From Gammaproteobacteria bacterium (lineage in GTDB: Bacteria; Pseudomonadota; Gammaproteobacteria; Xanthomonadales; SZUA-36), in contig JAJFLB010000023.1 in assembly GCA_021772915.1 (NCBI GenBank), positions 62,001-126,000 of the forward strand: DNA of 64,000 nucleotides, given 5' to 3'. The position numbers were made by a program, and so were the translations under genes. The notes under the pieces were generated by a model that searched no databases, was not told the DNA's origin, and saw only the letters and a list, made by a program, of their open reading frames with translations. How positions within the stretch are numbered: the first letter of the stretch is position 1; each line of letters opens with the position of its first letter. Of this stretch, positions 18,264 through 26,967 are shown one piece after another.

Positions 18264-18811
18264 GTCGTCACCAGGGGTCTTAATTCAATACGCATTTTCT
18301 TGACTGCGCGAAATATGGTCTGTTTGCAGGCATCTGTCGTCATTTCCATTATTTGTGCAATTTCCTTGATGGAATGGCCTTCAAAATGTCTCAGTAGCAA
18401 TGCACTGCGTTCCTTGTCGCTGAGGTTCATCATGGCCGCCTCCGTTTGTGTGCGGATGTCAATTTGCACATCCGGGGCTGATGTTACCGATGCGGTTTGA
18501 ACGGTCTCCCATTCAGGCTCAGGGGTTTCAAACTGGTTGCGTCTGGCTTGCTTACGCAAGTAGTCCATCGCGGTATTGACCGTAATGCGGTGCAACCATG
18601 AACGAAAACTGGATTGCATTCTGAAATCACCCAGCTTGCGCCAGGCCTTGATAAAAGCTTCCTGAACGATGTCCTCGGCGATGCTTTCGTCGCTCACCAG
18701 ACGCCAGGCCAGACGAAACATGGCATGACTGTGCTCCAGCACCAACTCACGAAATGCAGTGCGATCTCCTGCTGCAGCCTTGCGGATGATTTTTTGTTCT
18801 GTCTGGCTCAT
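18260..18811 (-). CDS. ECF-type RNA polymerase sigma factor
   Basis: The 183-residue protein has sigma70 region 2 (ELVLEHSHAMFRLAWRLVSD, EDIVQEAFIKAWRKLGDF, SWLHRITVNTAMDYLRK) and region 4 with a helix-turn-helix (LSDKERSALLLRHFEGHSIKEIAQIM). Lack of region 3 is typical of group-IV (ECF) factors. It leads a four-gene overlapping operon with a probable anti-sigma protein and two secreted repeat proteins, so it likely responds to an envelope signal. It is divergent from the kinase gene (119 bp shared region), which may contain an autoregulated promoter. Confidence 0.95.
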   Translation of the reverse strand: MSQTEQKIIRKAAAGDRTAFRELVLEHSHAMFRLAWRLVSDESIAEDIVQEAFIKAWRKLGDFRMQSSFRSWLHRITVNTAMDYLRKQARRNQFETPEPEWETVQTASVTSAPDVQIDIRTQTEAAMMNLSDKERSALLLRHFEGHSIKEIAQIMEMTTDACKQTIFRAVKKMRIELRPLVTT

Positions 18812-18930
18812 TTCAGAAGTTTAGACGTAGGCCCGCGCTATTGGTTAGCCGGGCGGAAAAAAAAGATTTGAGACACGGTCTGGGTCGCTGTTGGCGTATT
18901 TTGTTGCTTGTAGTGCAGTACACTTTGCTC

Positions 18931-19821
18931 ATGTTAACAAATCAGCAGATTGGGGAGTTTATCGCTGAACACCGACTTCCTGACAGGTTCAGCGACCTGA
19001 TCCACAAATACTACTCACCACTTGCAGCCTGGGTGAAACGACAGCACAACCCAAATGAAACACTGTTTGTCGGAATCAGTGGCGCCCAGGGCACTGGCAA
19101 AACGACCCTTGCTGACTATTTATGTCTTGCGCTTGAAGCGAATGCCGGCTGGCAGGTGGCGGCTCTGTCCATGGACGATTTCTATTTGACCCGGTCGGAA
19201 CGCAATCAACTGGGTGAAAGCACCCACGCCCTGCTGGCATCGCGGGGCGTTCCTGGCACCCATGATATGCGGATGCTGGCGAACTGCATTGAACGGCTCG
19301 GGATGCTTGGCGCGGGAATGAGCATGCCTTTGCCTCGCTTTGACAAGGCGCAGGATGACCGCAGTAGCCCCGATAGCTGGCCCGAGGTAACCGGGCCGGT
19401 GGACGTGATCATTCTGGAGGGCTGGTGCGTCGGCAGCGCACCGCAGCCGGGCAATACACTGGTGCAACCCATCAATTTACTTGAGCACGAAAAGGATACC
19501 GATGGCGCTTGGCGCCGCTACGTTAATGACCAGCTCAGGGGGACCTACGCCAGTCTGTTTGCCCGACTGGACAAGCTGATATTTCTAAAGGCCCCAAATT
19601 ACGACAGCGTTTATCGTTGGCGATTTGAGCAGGAGAGAAAGCTTGCCGCGGTAAACTCTGACAAGGCTACAAACATCATGGACACGCAGCAACTGGAGCA
19701 ATTTATGCAGCATTTTGAGCGCCTGACCAGGGCAAATTTGGCCCGTTTGCCCGCCGTTGCCAATGTTGTCATAGCGTTAGATGACAATCACGATTGTATA
19801 CGTTGTAAATTCGCTGAGTGA
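18931..19821 (+). CDS. P-loop kinase of the glycerate 3-kinase/uridine kinase-like group
   Basis: The 296-residue protein has Walker A GAQGTGKTT (residues 51-59), ALSMDDFYLT after the second strand, a GVPGTHDM loop, and the VDVIILEGWCVG motif, all found in the bacterial relatives of plant D-glycerate 3-kinase. ATG 18931 is preferred because 30 upstream in-frame residues are unlike the family. The final ~36 residues (from HFERLTRANL) are repeated in a diverged form at 32410-32527, next to the convergent hemolysin-III gene. The tail of this gene may therefore have been replaced when the intervening island inserted. Confidence 0.85.
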   Translation: MLTNQQIGEFIAEHRLPDRFSDLIHKYYSPLAAWVKRQHNPNETLFVGISGAQGTGKTTLADYLCLALEANAGWQVAALSMDDFYLTRSERNQLGESTHALLASRGVPGTHDMRMLANCIERLGMLGAGMSMPLPRFDKAQDDRSSPDSWPEVTGPVDVIILEGWCVGSAPQPGNTLVQPINLLEHEKDTDGAWRRYVNDQLRGTYASLFARLDKLIFLKAPNYDSVYRWRFEQERKLAAVNSDKATNIMDTQQLEQFMQHFERLTRANLARLPAVANVVIALDDNHDCIRCKFAE

Positions 19822-19882
19822 GAATATCAGGCTTCCCCTGGCGTTATGTCAATCAGTTTGCGCTGACAAGATACGGTTCACT

Positions 19883-20206
19883 TTACCCAGAGTTAACCTG
19901 ACGCGCTTCCAAGGGGTTTTCGCACCCAATAGCCACCACCGTGCAAGGGTGACACCGGCCACAAGCTTGTTGGTCTGAGCGAATGAATCCAACCACTGCC
20001 GACTTGCTGTTCCCGATCTGGTAACGGCAGGGCCTTTTTCATCCCAAATGTAAGAATTGGCGTGAAAGACAGATGCATCCAGGCAGAATTCAGCACTGGC
20101 CGCTCAAATATGATCTTGTGTATGGCAGTCTGGCAGAAGACCTGATATGAAATGGCAGTTCACTACCCCAGGGTTTCTGGCTTTATAGCGTTTTTACAAC
20201 TTATAC
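19883..20206 (+). mobile_element. IS91-like element remnant, left copy (3' part only)
   Basis: Bases 19883-19975 encode LPRVNLTRFQGVFAPNSHHR and VTPA in frame, a recognisable C-terminal piece of the IS91-family transposase that is also present in the right-hand copy ([19 protein letters not shown] at ~31791). The following ~200 bases are the inverted terminal region: bases 20010-20206, read on the minus strand, align over about 200 bp with 30790-30990, ending in a 33-bp terminus at 20174-20206. The rest of the transposase is missing. The stretch from 19822 to the next gene at 20289 holds nothing else recognisable. Confidence 0.7.
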
Positions 20207-20288
20207 TCAAGGGATGTTCAATATCTGCGGTATGCAAGTAATATGGTGTTTGTCTTACCTATACTCGGTTTTGCAAACACTATTTTAT

Positions 20289-23200
20289 CTATTGCGCATC
20301 AGACATCGCACCCAGGTATTGATTCAGCGCATCAGTAGCTTCTATAGCCATGAATGTAGAGGGGTGGGTTAACTTTGCAATTTTTTCGACATTGGCCCTT
20401 AACCGTGATGCGTCCAACTCGATGTAGCCGCATTGTGCAAGGTTATTTTCGGCTGCATATTGTTGCCAGGTCTCATTTTCCCATTTGAATTCATCATTGG
20501 CTTGCAGCCAGCGGGCACCAAGCTCAGCGTGAGTGCTTGTACAATCGATGTGTAATAACTTGATGAGGAAGTCGGTTGTATGTCGCGCGCCCCACGTTGT
20601 TTTTGCGTTCCACAGCAACCCGTCTTTATATGCCGGCAAGTCGCCTTTTTTACTGTGAAAGTAGGCCGTTGAGAAACCGGATAGTTCAGTTGATTTCGAG
20701 CAGCTCAGGAAATCCAATTCCAGTGCAACTCTTTGTTCGACTGAATCGCTGTCGCCAATGATTCGGTTAAAAAGTTTCAATGCCTGAGTGTACGCACCGG
20801 CAGCTTTAGGCAAATTGCGTGATGAGCGTGCCAGATGGCCTCGTAATTGCCATAAACGCCATGTTTTGGGATGATTGGGAACCCCCCAGACCTGTTCCTG
20901 ACGTACAGCCAACACATCCAGTAATTGTCCGGCTTCTTGCAGCTTTCCCAATGAAAACCATGCTTCAGCTAGTGACAGCGATGTTTCAAACCATTTGGGT
21001 GTTTCACTGCGATAGGACTCCAGATACATTTCTGCCGCTTGCTGTAATGCCCGACTGGCTTGATCATACTTACCTTCATCAAGTAAATAATCGCCCAGCG
21101 CGTGCCAGCGGAAAGGCGTTGCAATGTGCAACCGCCCAAGCGTATCTGCTGAGCCTTGTGCCGCGCTGCGTTGTAGCTCAATAGCCCGTGTTGTTGAGCC
21201 CACTCTATGCTCCAGGCTGGCTGCGGCTTCCAGGGTTTTGAAGTAGGCAGGGTCTGTCTGTCGGCCCTGTAGCCGGTACAGGGTTAGTGATTGCGCCATA
21301 AGCTGCAGTGCACGGGGCCGGTCCCGTAGCTTGACCGGTTTGACCCACCAGTACGCCAGCAGAAATGCAAGTTCGGCCAACATTTCCGGCGACTGGGGGT
21401 GATTCACAAATGCGCTATCGGCGTAGTAATCGTAGGCTTTTTCCCAATAATAAGGTGCATAGATCCATTCCGGCATGACCAGACGGGCAGCGCGCCAATA
21501 AGCATTTGCAATTTCTTCATTGCTCGCACCACTGGCGATCAGATTACTGATGGCAATTTTCAGTAATTCGTCTTCACGTTTATCGGCTAAATCCAGATTG
21601 CGTTTGTCTCTGAGCTCAGCCAGTGCCCAGGCGTATTGGTACTTTTCCCTCTCCCCTTCCCGGGCCACGCTAAAGGCCTGGGTAAGAAGATCCTCGGCGC
21701 GCTCAAATTCACCCATTTGCAGGTACAAACGACCCGCGGCATGCAGCAATTGACCACGGTTAATGCTGTCTTCGGCGAGTTCCACCGGGATTCGGCGCAC
21801 ACCTTCGTCCAGCATCTGCCGTGCAGTGAGGGACTCAACATTGGTATTCGGGCTGGTGGTATTGAACATGCCAATAACAAAATTGGTGACGCGGTTGGAC
21901 AGACCGAGATTATGCTCCGCGGCCTCACGTTGTTGTGTGGCAACAAATGAAAAATAGGAAGAAACAATCGCCAATAGGGCAAGCATAACAACGGCCAGAC
22001 GTCTGATGCCAACCAGTCGTTGTGAACGTGCTTGTGAGCGCCTGATAAACTCGCTGATATCTTCATTCAGATCAGCCAGCAGGGTAACGGATCGGCCATC
22101 TGCCAATGCCTTTCCGGAGCGCAGAAGAAGATCGGAAGACTTATCGCCCCGCCGCCAGTTGTTATAGGCGACCTGGGTGCGTCGAAAGGCTGCCAGACGT
22201 TCAAGATTTTCTTCCGACCACTCACGTGCTTCACCCCATTGCTCAAGTAAGGTCTCATGAACCAGAGAATAATACCGACCACCGGTAACATGCTTGCCGC
22301 TGGTCAGTAAGCGCGCATCCACCAGTTTATGGGCGAGTTGCTCAACGTGTTCATTGCTCCTTATCTCACTGTCCAGGGCCGGTCGCCGGGTGACGCGGTA
22401 GTTTTCGAGATCAAACTGGGTGAGGTATCTCAACAGATCAGGCAGTGCCTTTCTCAGCGGTCGCTTCAGATCGTTCATCACTTCATCGGCATGCCTGGAA
22501 ATGGCACCGACAAGGCCACCCAGCTCATGGTAGCTTTTCCAGGTCAGTACCTCGTCATCTCGGGTCTCATACATACGATGCAACAGAAACTGCAGCAATG
22601 GTAATGCCTGACGCATATGGTTGGCACTGGAGATAATTTCACTTTTCAAAGAGCCGAGGGTATTGGAGGATTCAAAGCGAAATCCGGCCAATTTGGCAGG
22701 TCCCTGGAGAATTTCCGCCAGCTCAGATTGTGATGGCTTGCCAAGCGTAAATGTGCCGGAGCCCTGTCTCAGCCGCGCCATGGCCGGCCAGTCGTTCAAG
22801 ACGGGAATGAAGTCTTCACGTAGGGTCACGATTACATCCAGAAACCCTGAACGGGCAAGCAGGTGAACCATTTGCATGACCAATGCGGTATCTTCCAACG
22901 CCAGGGCTTCTTCGAACTGATCAATCAGCAGCACGGGTGTTGCGTTACTGGAGTGTTCCTGCTCAAGTGGTTGAGCGACGAGTCTGGCTATGATTTGTCC
23001 CAGTTTAGAATGTGGGTCTAACGCGGCAACTTCCGCAGGATTGTGTATGAGAATATCGGCGGTGCCCAGTTTGCGTTGCTTCATCAAGGCCGGTAACAAT
23101 CCGGCACGGGCAAAAGATGATTTACCCACACCGCTGGCACCGGTGATCAGCAAAAAGCCGCACTTGCGTTCGCGCTGCTCTGTCAGTGCTACGCTGGCTT

Positions 23201-23633
23201 CAGCAACGGCGCTTGAGCGGCCAAAAAAGATTGGACCGTCGTTGACCTGGAAACGACCAAGACTTCGGAATGGCGAACCACCTGTCCACACTTGTGTTGA
23301 ATCATCCCGCGACTCCGGCGTCACCTGCGCCGTACACAGCAGGCGATAACCCTTGCGGTGAATGGTTTCTATATATCTGGGCTGGTGTGCATCGTCGCCA
23401 AGTGCCTGGCGCAACTTGAGGATGACGCGTTTGAGCACCTCTTCATTGACGTACTGTCGTGGCCAGACAAGATCCAGTAATTCGTACTTCTCTACCGTCT
23501 GCCCAGGGTGCTCGACCAACACCTGCAACACGGCCAGCATCTTGGGTTGCAGGTGCACGACCTCTGCGCCCCTGCTGATGCAATGACGATCAGGTTCGAC
23601 ATACCAGTCATCCAGGTGAAACGCTTGTTTCAA
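20289..23633 (-). CDS. Winged-helix / STAND ATPase / TPR membrane regulator
   Basis: This 1114-residue protein joins an OmpR/CadC-type winged helix (residues 1-100, with EEVLKRVILKLRQALGDD and IETIHRKGYRLL) to a STAND-type NTPase (P-loop GASGVGKSSF at 165-174, Walker B VLLIDQFEE near 234-242), one transmembrane helix (about 545-565) and a long TPR-rich C-terminus that would face the periplasm. It resembles CadC-like one-component receptors with an added ATPase switch. The start is TTG at 23633, supported by GGGAAGG five to six bases upstream and the conserved wHTH beginning there. It is divergent from the WxxW gene at 23738 and likely controls the promoters that share the 20-bp motif described below. 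Confidence 0.9.
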   Translation of the reverse strand: MKQAFHLDDWYVEPDRHCISRGAEVVHLQPKMLAVLQVLVEHPGQTVEKYELLDLVWPRQYVNEEVLKRVILKLRQALGDDAHQPRYIETIHRKGYRLLCTAQVTPESRDDSTQVWTGGSPFRSLGRFQVNDGPIFFGRSSAVAEASVALTEQRERKCGFLLITGASGVGKSSFARAGLLPALMKQRKLGTADILIHNPAEVAALDPHSKLGQIIARLVAQPLEQEHSSNATPVLLIDQFEEALALEDTALVMQMVHLLARSGFLDVIVTLREDFIPVLNDWPAMARLRQGSGTFTLGKPSQSELAEILQGPAKLAGFRFESSNTLGSLKSEIISSANHMRQALPLLQFLLHRMYETRDDEVLTWKSYHELGGLVGAISRHADEVMNDLKRPLRKALPDLLRYLTQFDLENYRVTRRPALDSEIRSNEHVEQLAHKLVDARLLTSGKHVTGGRYYSLVHETLLEQWGEAREWSEENLERLAAFRRTQVAYNNWRRGDKSSDLLLRSGKALADGRSVTLLADLNEDISEFIRRSQARSQRLVGIRRLAVVMLALLAIVSSYFSFVATQQREAAEHNLGLSNRVTNFVIGMFNTTSPNTNVESLTARQMLDEGVRRIPVELAEDSINRGQLLHAAGRLYLQMGEFERAEDLLTQAFSVAREGEREKYQYAWALAELRDKRNLDLADKREDELLKIAISNLIASGASNEEIANAYWRAARLVMPEWIYAPYYWEKAYDYYADSAFVNHPQSPEMLAELAFLLAYWWVKPVKLRDRPRALQLMAQSLTLYRLQGRQTDPAYFKTLEAAASLEHRVGSTTRAIELQRSAAQGSADTLGRLHIATPFRWHALGDYLLDEGKYDQASRALQQAAEMYLESYRSETPKWFETSLSLAEAWFSLGKLQEAGQLLDVLAVRQEQVWGVPNHPKTWRLWQLRGHLARSSRNLPKAAGAYTQALKLFNRIIGDSDSVEQRVALELDFLSCSKSTELSGFSTAYFHSKKGDLPAYKDGLLWNAKTTWGARHTTDFLIKLLHIDCTSTHAELGARWLQANDEFKWENETWQQYAAENNLAQCGYIELDASRLRANVEKIAKLTHPSTFMAIEATDALNQYLGAMSDAQ

Positions 23634-23683
23634 GCTGCCTTCCCATTGCCAACTGTCAAGCAGTATATTAGCCGATTCATGTT

Positions 23684-23704
23684 TTTGGGGACTTTTTGAT
23701 CACG
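23684..23704 (+). promoter_or_regulatory. Shared island promoter motif, copy 1
   Basis: TTGGGGACTTTTTGATCACG lies in the 104-bp region between the divergent regulator and WxxW-protein genes, 33 bp before the latter's ATG. The same string with one change occurs at 24664-24684 and 28192-28212 before the other island transcription units. A site conserved in otherwise dissimilar promoters next to a DNA-binding regulator is a good operator candidate. Confidence 0.5.
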
Positions 23705-23737
23705 TTGATCGGTATTACTGCCTTAGAATAGCTACTC

Positions 23738-24529
23738 ATGAGGCGACCCAACAAGCCGGCCATAGCAATTTTTTTATTGCTGTTTGCAGGTAACCATGTC
23801 TTGGCGGCACAGTGTTGGCTGGGAGAGCGCTTTGGCACCAAACTACAGCGTTATCCCGCAACAGAAGGGTCTGACACAACAAATCGAGAGACCTGCAAGG
23901 CAACCTGCCAAGGCGACATCGGCACCGTGCTGCAGATTTGCAATCGACTGGGTGCCCCGTATGTGAACAACGTTGAGTTTGGGTGTTTTTTTAAATCAGA
24001 TGAAAATGCCGCGGAGTTACTGGCGGGCACCCCACCGGACTTTTATGGTTGCATGCAATTGTGCGAATGCCCAAAAGGTCAGTGGTACGAAGCTTTCAGA
24101 CGTCAATGCGTTGAGCCCACTGGTACGGCCGTGGCCAATATGCCCAACGGCGACAAGGGTGGTGGCTATTACGTCAAAGACGGGTACCTGTTCAAGGATG
24201 CCGGGCAAGCGACTTGCAGAATGTTGCCATCCGGCGAACCTACCGCCCGCACTACCGGATCAGAATCCACCGGACACTGGACGCCGTGGATGAATCGTGA
24301 TCAGCCGGGTGGCTACGGTGACGCTGAAGCCCTGGAAGCATTCATTAGAACGGGTAAGGTTTGTAGCCGACCGATTGACATCCAGTGCCGTACCAGGGCA
24401 GGAAAGGATTGGCTGGATGCGGGCCAGGTCTATACCTGTAACCGAAACGTTGGTGGATCGTGCTTAAACCATACCCAGGCCGAAGGGGAAAAATGTCTGG
24501 ACTATGAAGTGCGCTTTTTGTGTCCATAA
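23738..24529 (+). CDS. Secreted Cys-rich protein with C-terminal mucin-type WxxW domain
   Basis: The 263-residue protein has a signal peptide (MRRPNKPAIAIFLLLFAGNHVLAAQ), an N-terminal Cys-rich region with about ten cysteines (residues 26-124), and a C-terminal domain from residue 180: HWTPWMNRDQPGGYGDAEAL, then PIDIQCRTR and CLDYEVRFLC. This matches the Mucin-2 WxxW domain (WTxW, GDxExL, IxC, C.DYxVRFxC), best known from animal mucins and CILP but also found in bacterial secreted proteins. It is probably an adhesive or carbohydrate/matrix-contacting module; function is unproven. Its 3' end begins the long direct repeat whose second copy holds a decayed version. Confidence 0.85.
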   Translation: MRRPNKPAIAIFLLLFAGNHVLAAQCWLGERFGTKLQRYPATEGSDTTNRETCKATCQGDIGTVLQICNRLGAPYVNNVEFGCFFKSDENAAELLAGTPPDFYGCMQLCECPKGQWYEAFRRQCVEPTGTAVANMPNGDKGGGYYVKDGYLFKDAGQATCRMLPSGEPTARTTGSESTGHWTPWMNRDQPGGYGDAEALEAFIRTGKVCSRPIDIQCRTRAGKDWLDAGQVYTCNRNVGGSCLNHTQAEGEKCLDYEVRFLCP

Positions 24530-24663
24530 ACGATCTGTCCTCTCTTCGATTCAAGCTCATTACGTGTTCGTAAAAACTTCCCTTGAAATGAATTTCGTGC
24601 TTACGCTCTAACAATTGTCCATTATTTTTCCATATTAAACATAGAGATACATAAGTTAAGTAA

Positions 24664-24684
24664 TTTGGGGACTTTTCGATCACG
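24664..24684 (+). promoter_or_regulatory. Shared island promoter motif, copy 2
   Basis: TTGGGGACTTTTCGATCACG occurs 107 bp before the 67-codon ORF. It belongs to the duplicated segment, so it is not independent of the copy at 28192, but it is independent of the copy at 23684 because the surrounding sequences do not align. Confidence 0.5.
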
Positions 24685-24791
24685 ATTGTTTTTCGGCTAT
24701 GGGGATACTGGTGTGTACTGAAAGCGTTGCCGCGTAGACCAGCAATCAATTGATTCTATCTGGTGACCTTTATCTTTTAGGAGAAGTCGTG

Positions 24792-24995
24792 ATGAACACT
24801 AGGGCAACCAGTGGTCCGGCCAGCCTGAAGAACACGCTATTAGGAGTAGTGCTTACAACTTTACCCACGATGACAAGCGACTCAGCCTGGTCCGCCAACG
24901 CGATGCCGCAGCCAGGAACGCCTCTCTGGATTCTTGCAGACGCAGCCATTGGCAATACTAATCAGCATTTCAGTACAGACGGGGGCTTACTATGA
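24792..24995 (+). CDS. Possible 67-residue leader ORF, copy 1
   Basis: The ORF follows a TTTTAGGAGAAG ribosome-binding site and encodes MNTRATSGP...STDGGLL. Its stop overlaps the ATG of the next ORF (ATGA at 24992-24995), a translational-coupling arrangement kept in the second copy. In this copy the following ORF (MKQNSLNKSVNRP, 24992-25033) ends after 13 codons. Between copies about 14 of 67 residues differ, with about seven silent changes, close to the neutral ratio, so protein-level selection is not shown. It could be a leader or a chance ORF. Confidence 0.4.
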   Translation: MNTRATSGPASLKNTLLGVVLTTLPTMTSDSAWSANAMPQPGTPLWILADAAIGNTNQHFSTDGGLL

Positions 24996-25033
24996 AACAG
25001 AATTCCTTAAACAAATCGGTGAACAGACCTTAA
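24992..25033 (+). pseudogene. Truncated N-terminus of an FG-GAP-type gene
   Basis: Thirteen codons (MKQNSLNKSVNRP) match the start of the 648-residue protein at 28519 (MKKNSLNKSTIST) for nine positions and then stop. This marks the right edge of the direct repeat; the rest of the ancestral gene was lost or replaced by the WxxW gene that begins at 25105. Confidence 0.6.
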
Positions 25034-25104
25034 CAATTTTTGAAATATTACGAAATTTGTCGCATTGCAAAAGCATAAATAACTTTATCTTTGGGAGAGA
25101 GATT

Positions 25105-26838
25105 ATGAGTAAGAATACTAAATATTTTGGACTTTTATTTGTCTGTTTTACCGCCTTTTCTTTGGTTGCTAAGGCCCAAACAATAACTGGACGTTTTTCC
25201 GTTGACAATGGGTATCAACTTTGGATTGGTAATTCTTACGAAGTACAAACCCAGCTAGCAGCCCAATGGAATACAAGGGCGAAACAAATAAAAACGGGGG
25301 TGTCAGTCACCTTCAACGCAATACCAGATTGCCACATTTACATCGTTGCTTGGTCTGATGACAAAGATTTTCAAGGATTGGTTGGGAGTTTTTCAGGGGC
25401 AACCACTATTAAGACAGGCGACAGTCAATGGCGCGTTTGGCCGACCGGAAATAACCTTAATGGGGTCAGTAATGCAACCACGACTCCAAGCATAGGCCAA
25501 GTAAATTCGTGGCTTATCGGTGCCCCACCAAACCCAAGCACGTGGCCAATTCCTTTTGCCGGGCCAATAGTAAATGGTCCTATTCCCAATAATATTTATG
25601 GAACCGTTCTGGGCATAGACCCTAACGCTAAATGGGTTTGGCATGACAGCAAAAAAGATTCCCGGGCCACATGGCCGTTAACCACGGGGACTTACTCTCC
25701 TCATGGCGTTCCGTTTCTAGGTTTTAATCACGACGAGGTTCTTATTTTTCGGGTTCCTTGTCCAGCACCTGTTCAACCACCTGACCCTTGTTGCCCACCC
25801 TGGAACGAGCATCGGTTAGGGGACATGTTGGAATATCTGGGTTCCGGTGGAATTGCTGATCCTTATACACTCAACTTCGCACCCACTAACGCGTTCGACA
25901 CCCAGATGCAGGCGTATATTGACTATCTAAATGTTGCTTCTAACTTTGCGATCTCGTCGATTCACATCACATTTAGCCTATATGACCATGGGACAGGTAC
26001 TAGTCCGTCAGGGGCGAGCCTTGCGTATATTGGTCCGCCTGGTTCACAAGATCGCTATGTGCAGTGGACGGCTGGCCCACCAGGCGGTTATCAAATGTCT
26101 CCATTTTTTACCATGCCCTCCCACTCACTGCAGGTGGGAAATTGGTACCGTGTGGGTACAGGCATCTGGTTGAATGACAATAACTCATTCTTCCCAGACT
26201 CATGTGCAGTGAATGAGGTGTTTTTCCGTATCCAGGTGTTGGGACTTGTAGCAGGTGGCGACGGCGCGGCCGTTCTGCAGATACGGATGCCGGACGGGCG
26301 GATCGTTGAAAGACCAATTGAAATTCGACAGGAAGGCAGGCCACAGGTAGTTAAGCAACCGGCAGGCAGGCCACAGGTAATCAAGCAGCAGGATGGCAAA
26401 CAACAGGATGGTGATTCTTCCACGACAAAATATACGAGTTCGAAACGAAGGTGTTGTCGTCCGGGTTGTGATTGGAACTGTGGTGACAAGATGCTCGAAG
26501 TTGATAAGGAGCATGTCGAAAACGTGAGAAGTCAACCGCCAGAAGGTACGCAACCAGCAGGCAGGCCACATGTAGTCGAGCAAAATGGTTCGTGGACCCC
26601 TTGGTATAACCGCGACAATCCCAGTGGCAAGGGTGATCATGAATTGTTAAGCGACTTCATTGCTGCTGGCCAGGCTAGGCCCAACCCTGTGGAGATAGAG
26701 TGCCAAACCACGTCCGGTGTTGGCTGGCGAAAGGCAGGGCAGGTTTACACCTGCAACACCCAGACCGGTGGTGTTTGTGTCAACAGCCAACAGCGCAAAG
26801 GCAAGTGCCAAGATTACAAGGTGAGGTTCCGATACTAG
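25105..26838 (+). CDS. Large secreted protein with C-terminal WxxW domain
   Basis: The 577-residue protein has a signal peptide (MSKNTKYFGLLFVCFTAFSLVAKAQ), which fixes the start at 25105 behind GGGAGAGAG. It then has two unrecognised beta-rich regions (about 26-230 and 240-400), a Pro/Gln/Lys linker with three copies of GRP(Q/H)V(V/I)(K/E)Q, a Cys cluster (KRRCCRPGCDWNCGD) and a C-terminal WxxW domain from residue 496 (SWTPWYNRDNPSGKGDHELL, IECQTTSG, CQDYKVRFRY). The final Cys of the domain is Tyr here. The layout suggests a surface or extracellular protein whose WxxW tail is an interchangeable module. Confidence 0.8.
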   Translation: MSKNTKYFGLLFVCFTAFSLVAKAQTITGRFSVDNGYQLWIGNSYEVQTQLAAQWNTRAKQIKTGVSVTFNAIPDCHIYIVAWSDDKDFQGLVGSFSGATTIKTGDSQWRVWPTGNNLNGVSNATTTPSIGQVNSWLIGAPPNPSTWPIPFAGPIVNGPIPNNIYGTVLGIDPNAKWVWHDSKKDSRATWPLTTGTYSPHGVPFLGFNHDEVLIFRVPCPAPVQPPDPCCPPWNEHRLGDMLEYLGSGGIADPYTLNFAPTNAFDTQMQAYIDYLNVASNFAISSIHITFSLYDHGTGTSPSGASLAYIGPPGSQDRYVQWTAGPPGGYQMSPFFTMPSHSLQVGNWYRVGTGIWLNDNNSFFPDSCAVNEVFFRIQVLGLVAGGDGAAVLQIRMPDGRIVERPIEIRQEGRPQVVKQPAGRPQVIKQQDGKQQDGDSSTTKYTSSKRRCCRPGCDWNCGDKMLEVDKEHVENVRSQPPEGTQPAGRPHVVEQNGSWTPWYNRDNPSGKGDHELLSDFIAAGQARPNPVEIECQTTSGVGWRKAGQVYTCNTQTGGVCVNSQQRKGKCQDYKVRFRY

Positions 26839-26841
26839 TCG

Positions 26842-26912
26842 CATGATCAGCCGAATGGCCACGGAGGTGCTGAATCCCTGACAGGCTTTTTTATGCCGGG
26901 TGAGCTTTGTAA
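26842..26912 (+). pseudogene. WxxW-domain remnant
   Basis: Immediately after the previous stop, one frame reads HDQPNGHGGAESLTGFF and then MPGELC, which aligns with DQPGGYGDAEALEAFIRTGKVC in the WxxW domain of the 23738 gene. The start of the domain and its Cys-rich end are absent. It is a third, decayed WxxW copy. Confidence 0.55.
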
Positions 26913-26967
26913 CAGTACAATCAACTTGCTCTTGCCGTGTGGGAGCAAACACAGAGGAGCTATAAAA

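Larger units (their letters stand above)
24385..25017 (+). repeat. ~630-bp direct repeat, copy 1
   Basis: This copy covers the last ~145 bases of the WxxW gene, its downstream spacer, the promoter motif, a 67-codon ORF and the first nine codons of a following ORF (MKQNSLNKS). The second copy is at 27913-28548, about 3.53 kb further on, with roughly 85-90% identity by eye including non-coding parts. Outside the small ORF, the spacer 24530-24791 shows nothing except the motif and AT-rich sequence. Confidence 0.9.

Noticed and set aside
19822-20288. tRNA or attachment site at the left island edge
   Set aside because: No cloverleaf sequence was found and no integrase is in the island; the junction shows only IS91-like remains.
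26091-26640. Two overlapping minus-strand frames opposite the second WxxW gene
   Set aside because: Repeated segments come from the antisense of the GRPQV-repeat linker; no start signals or family pattern.
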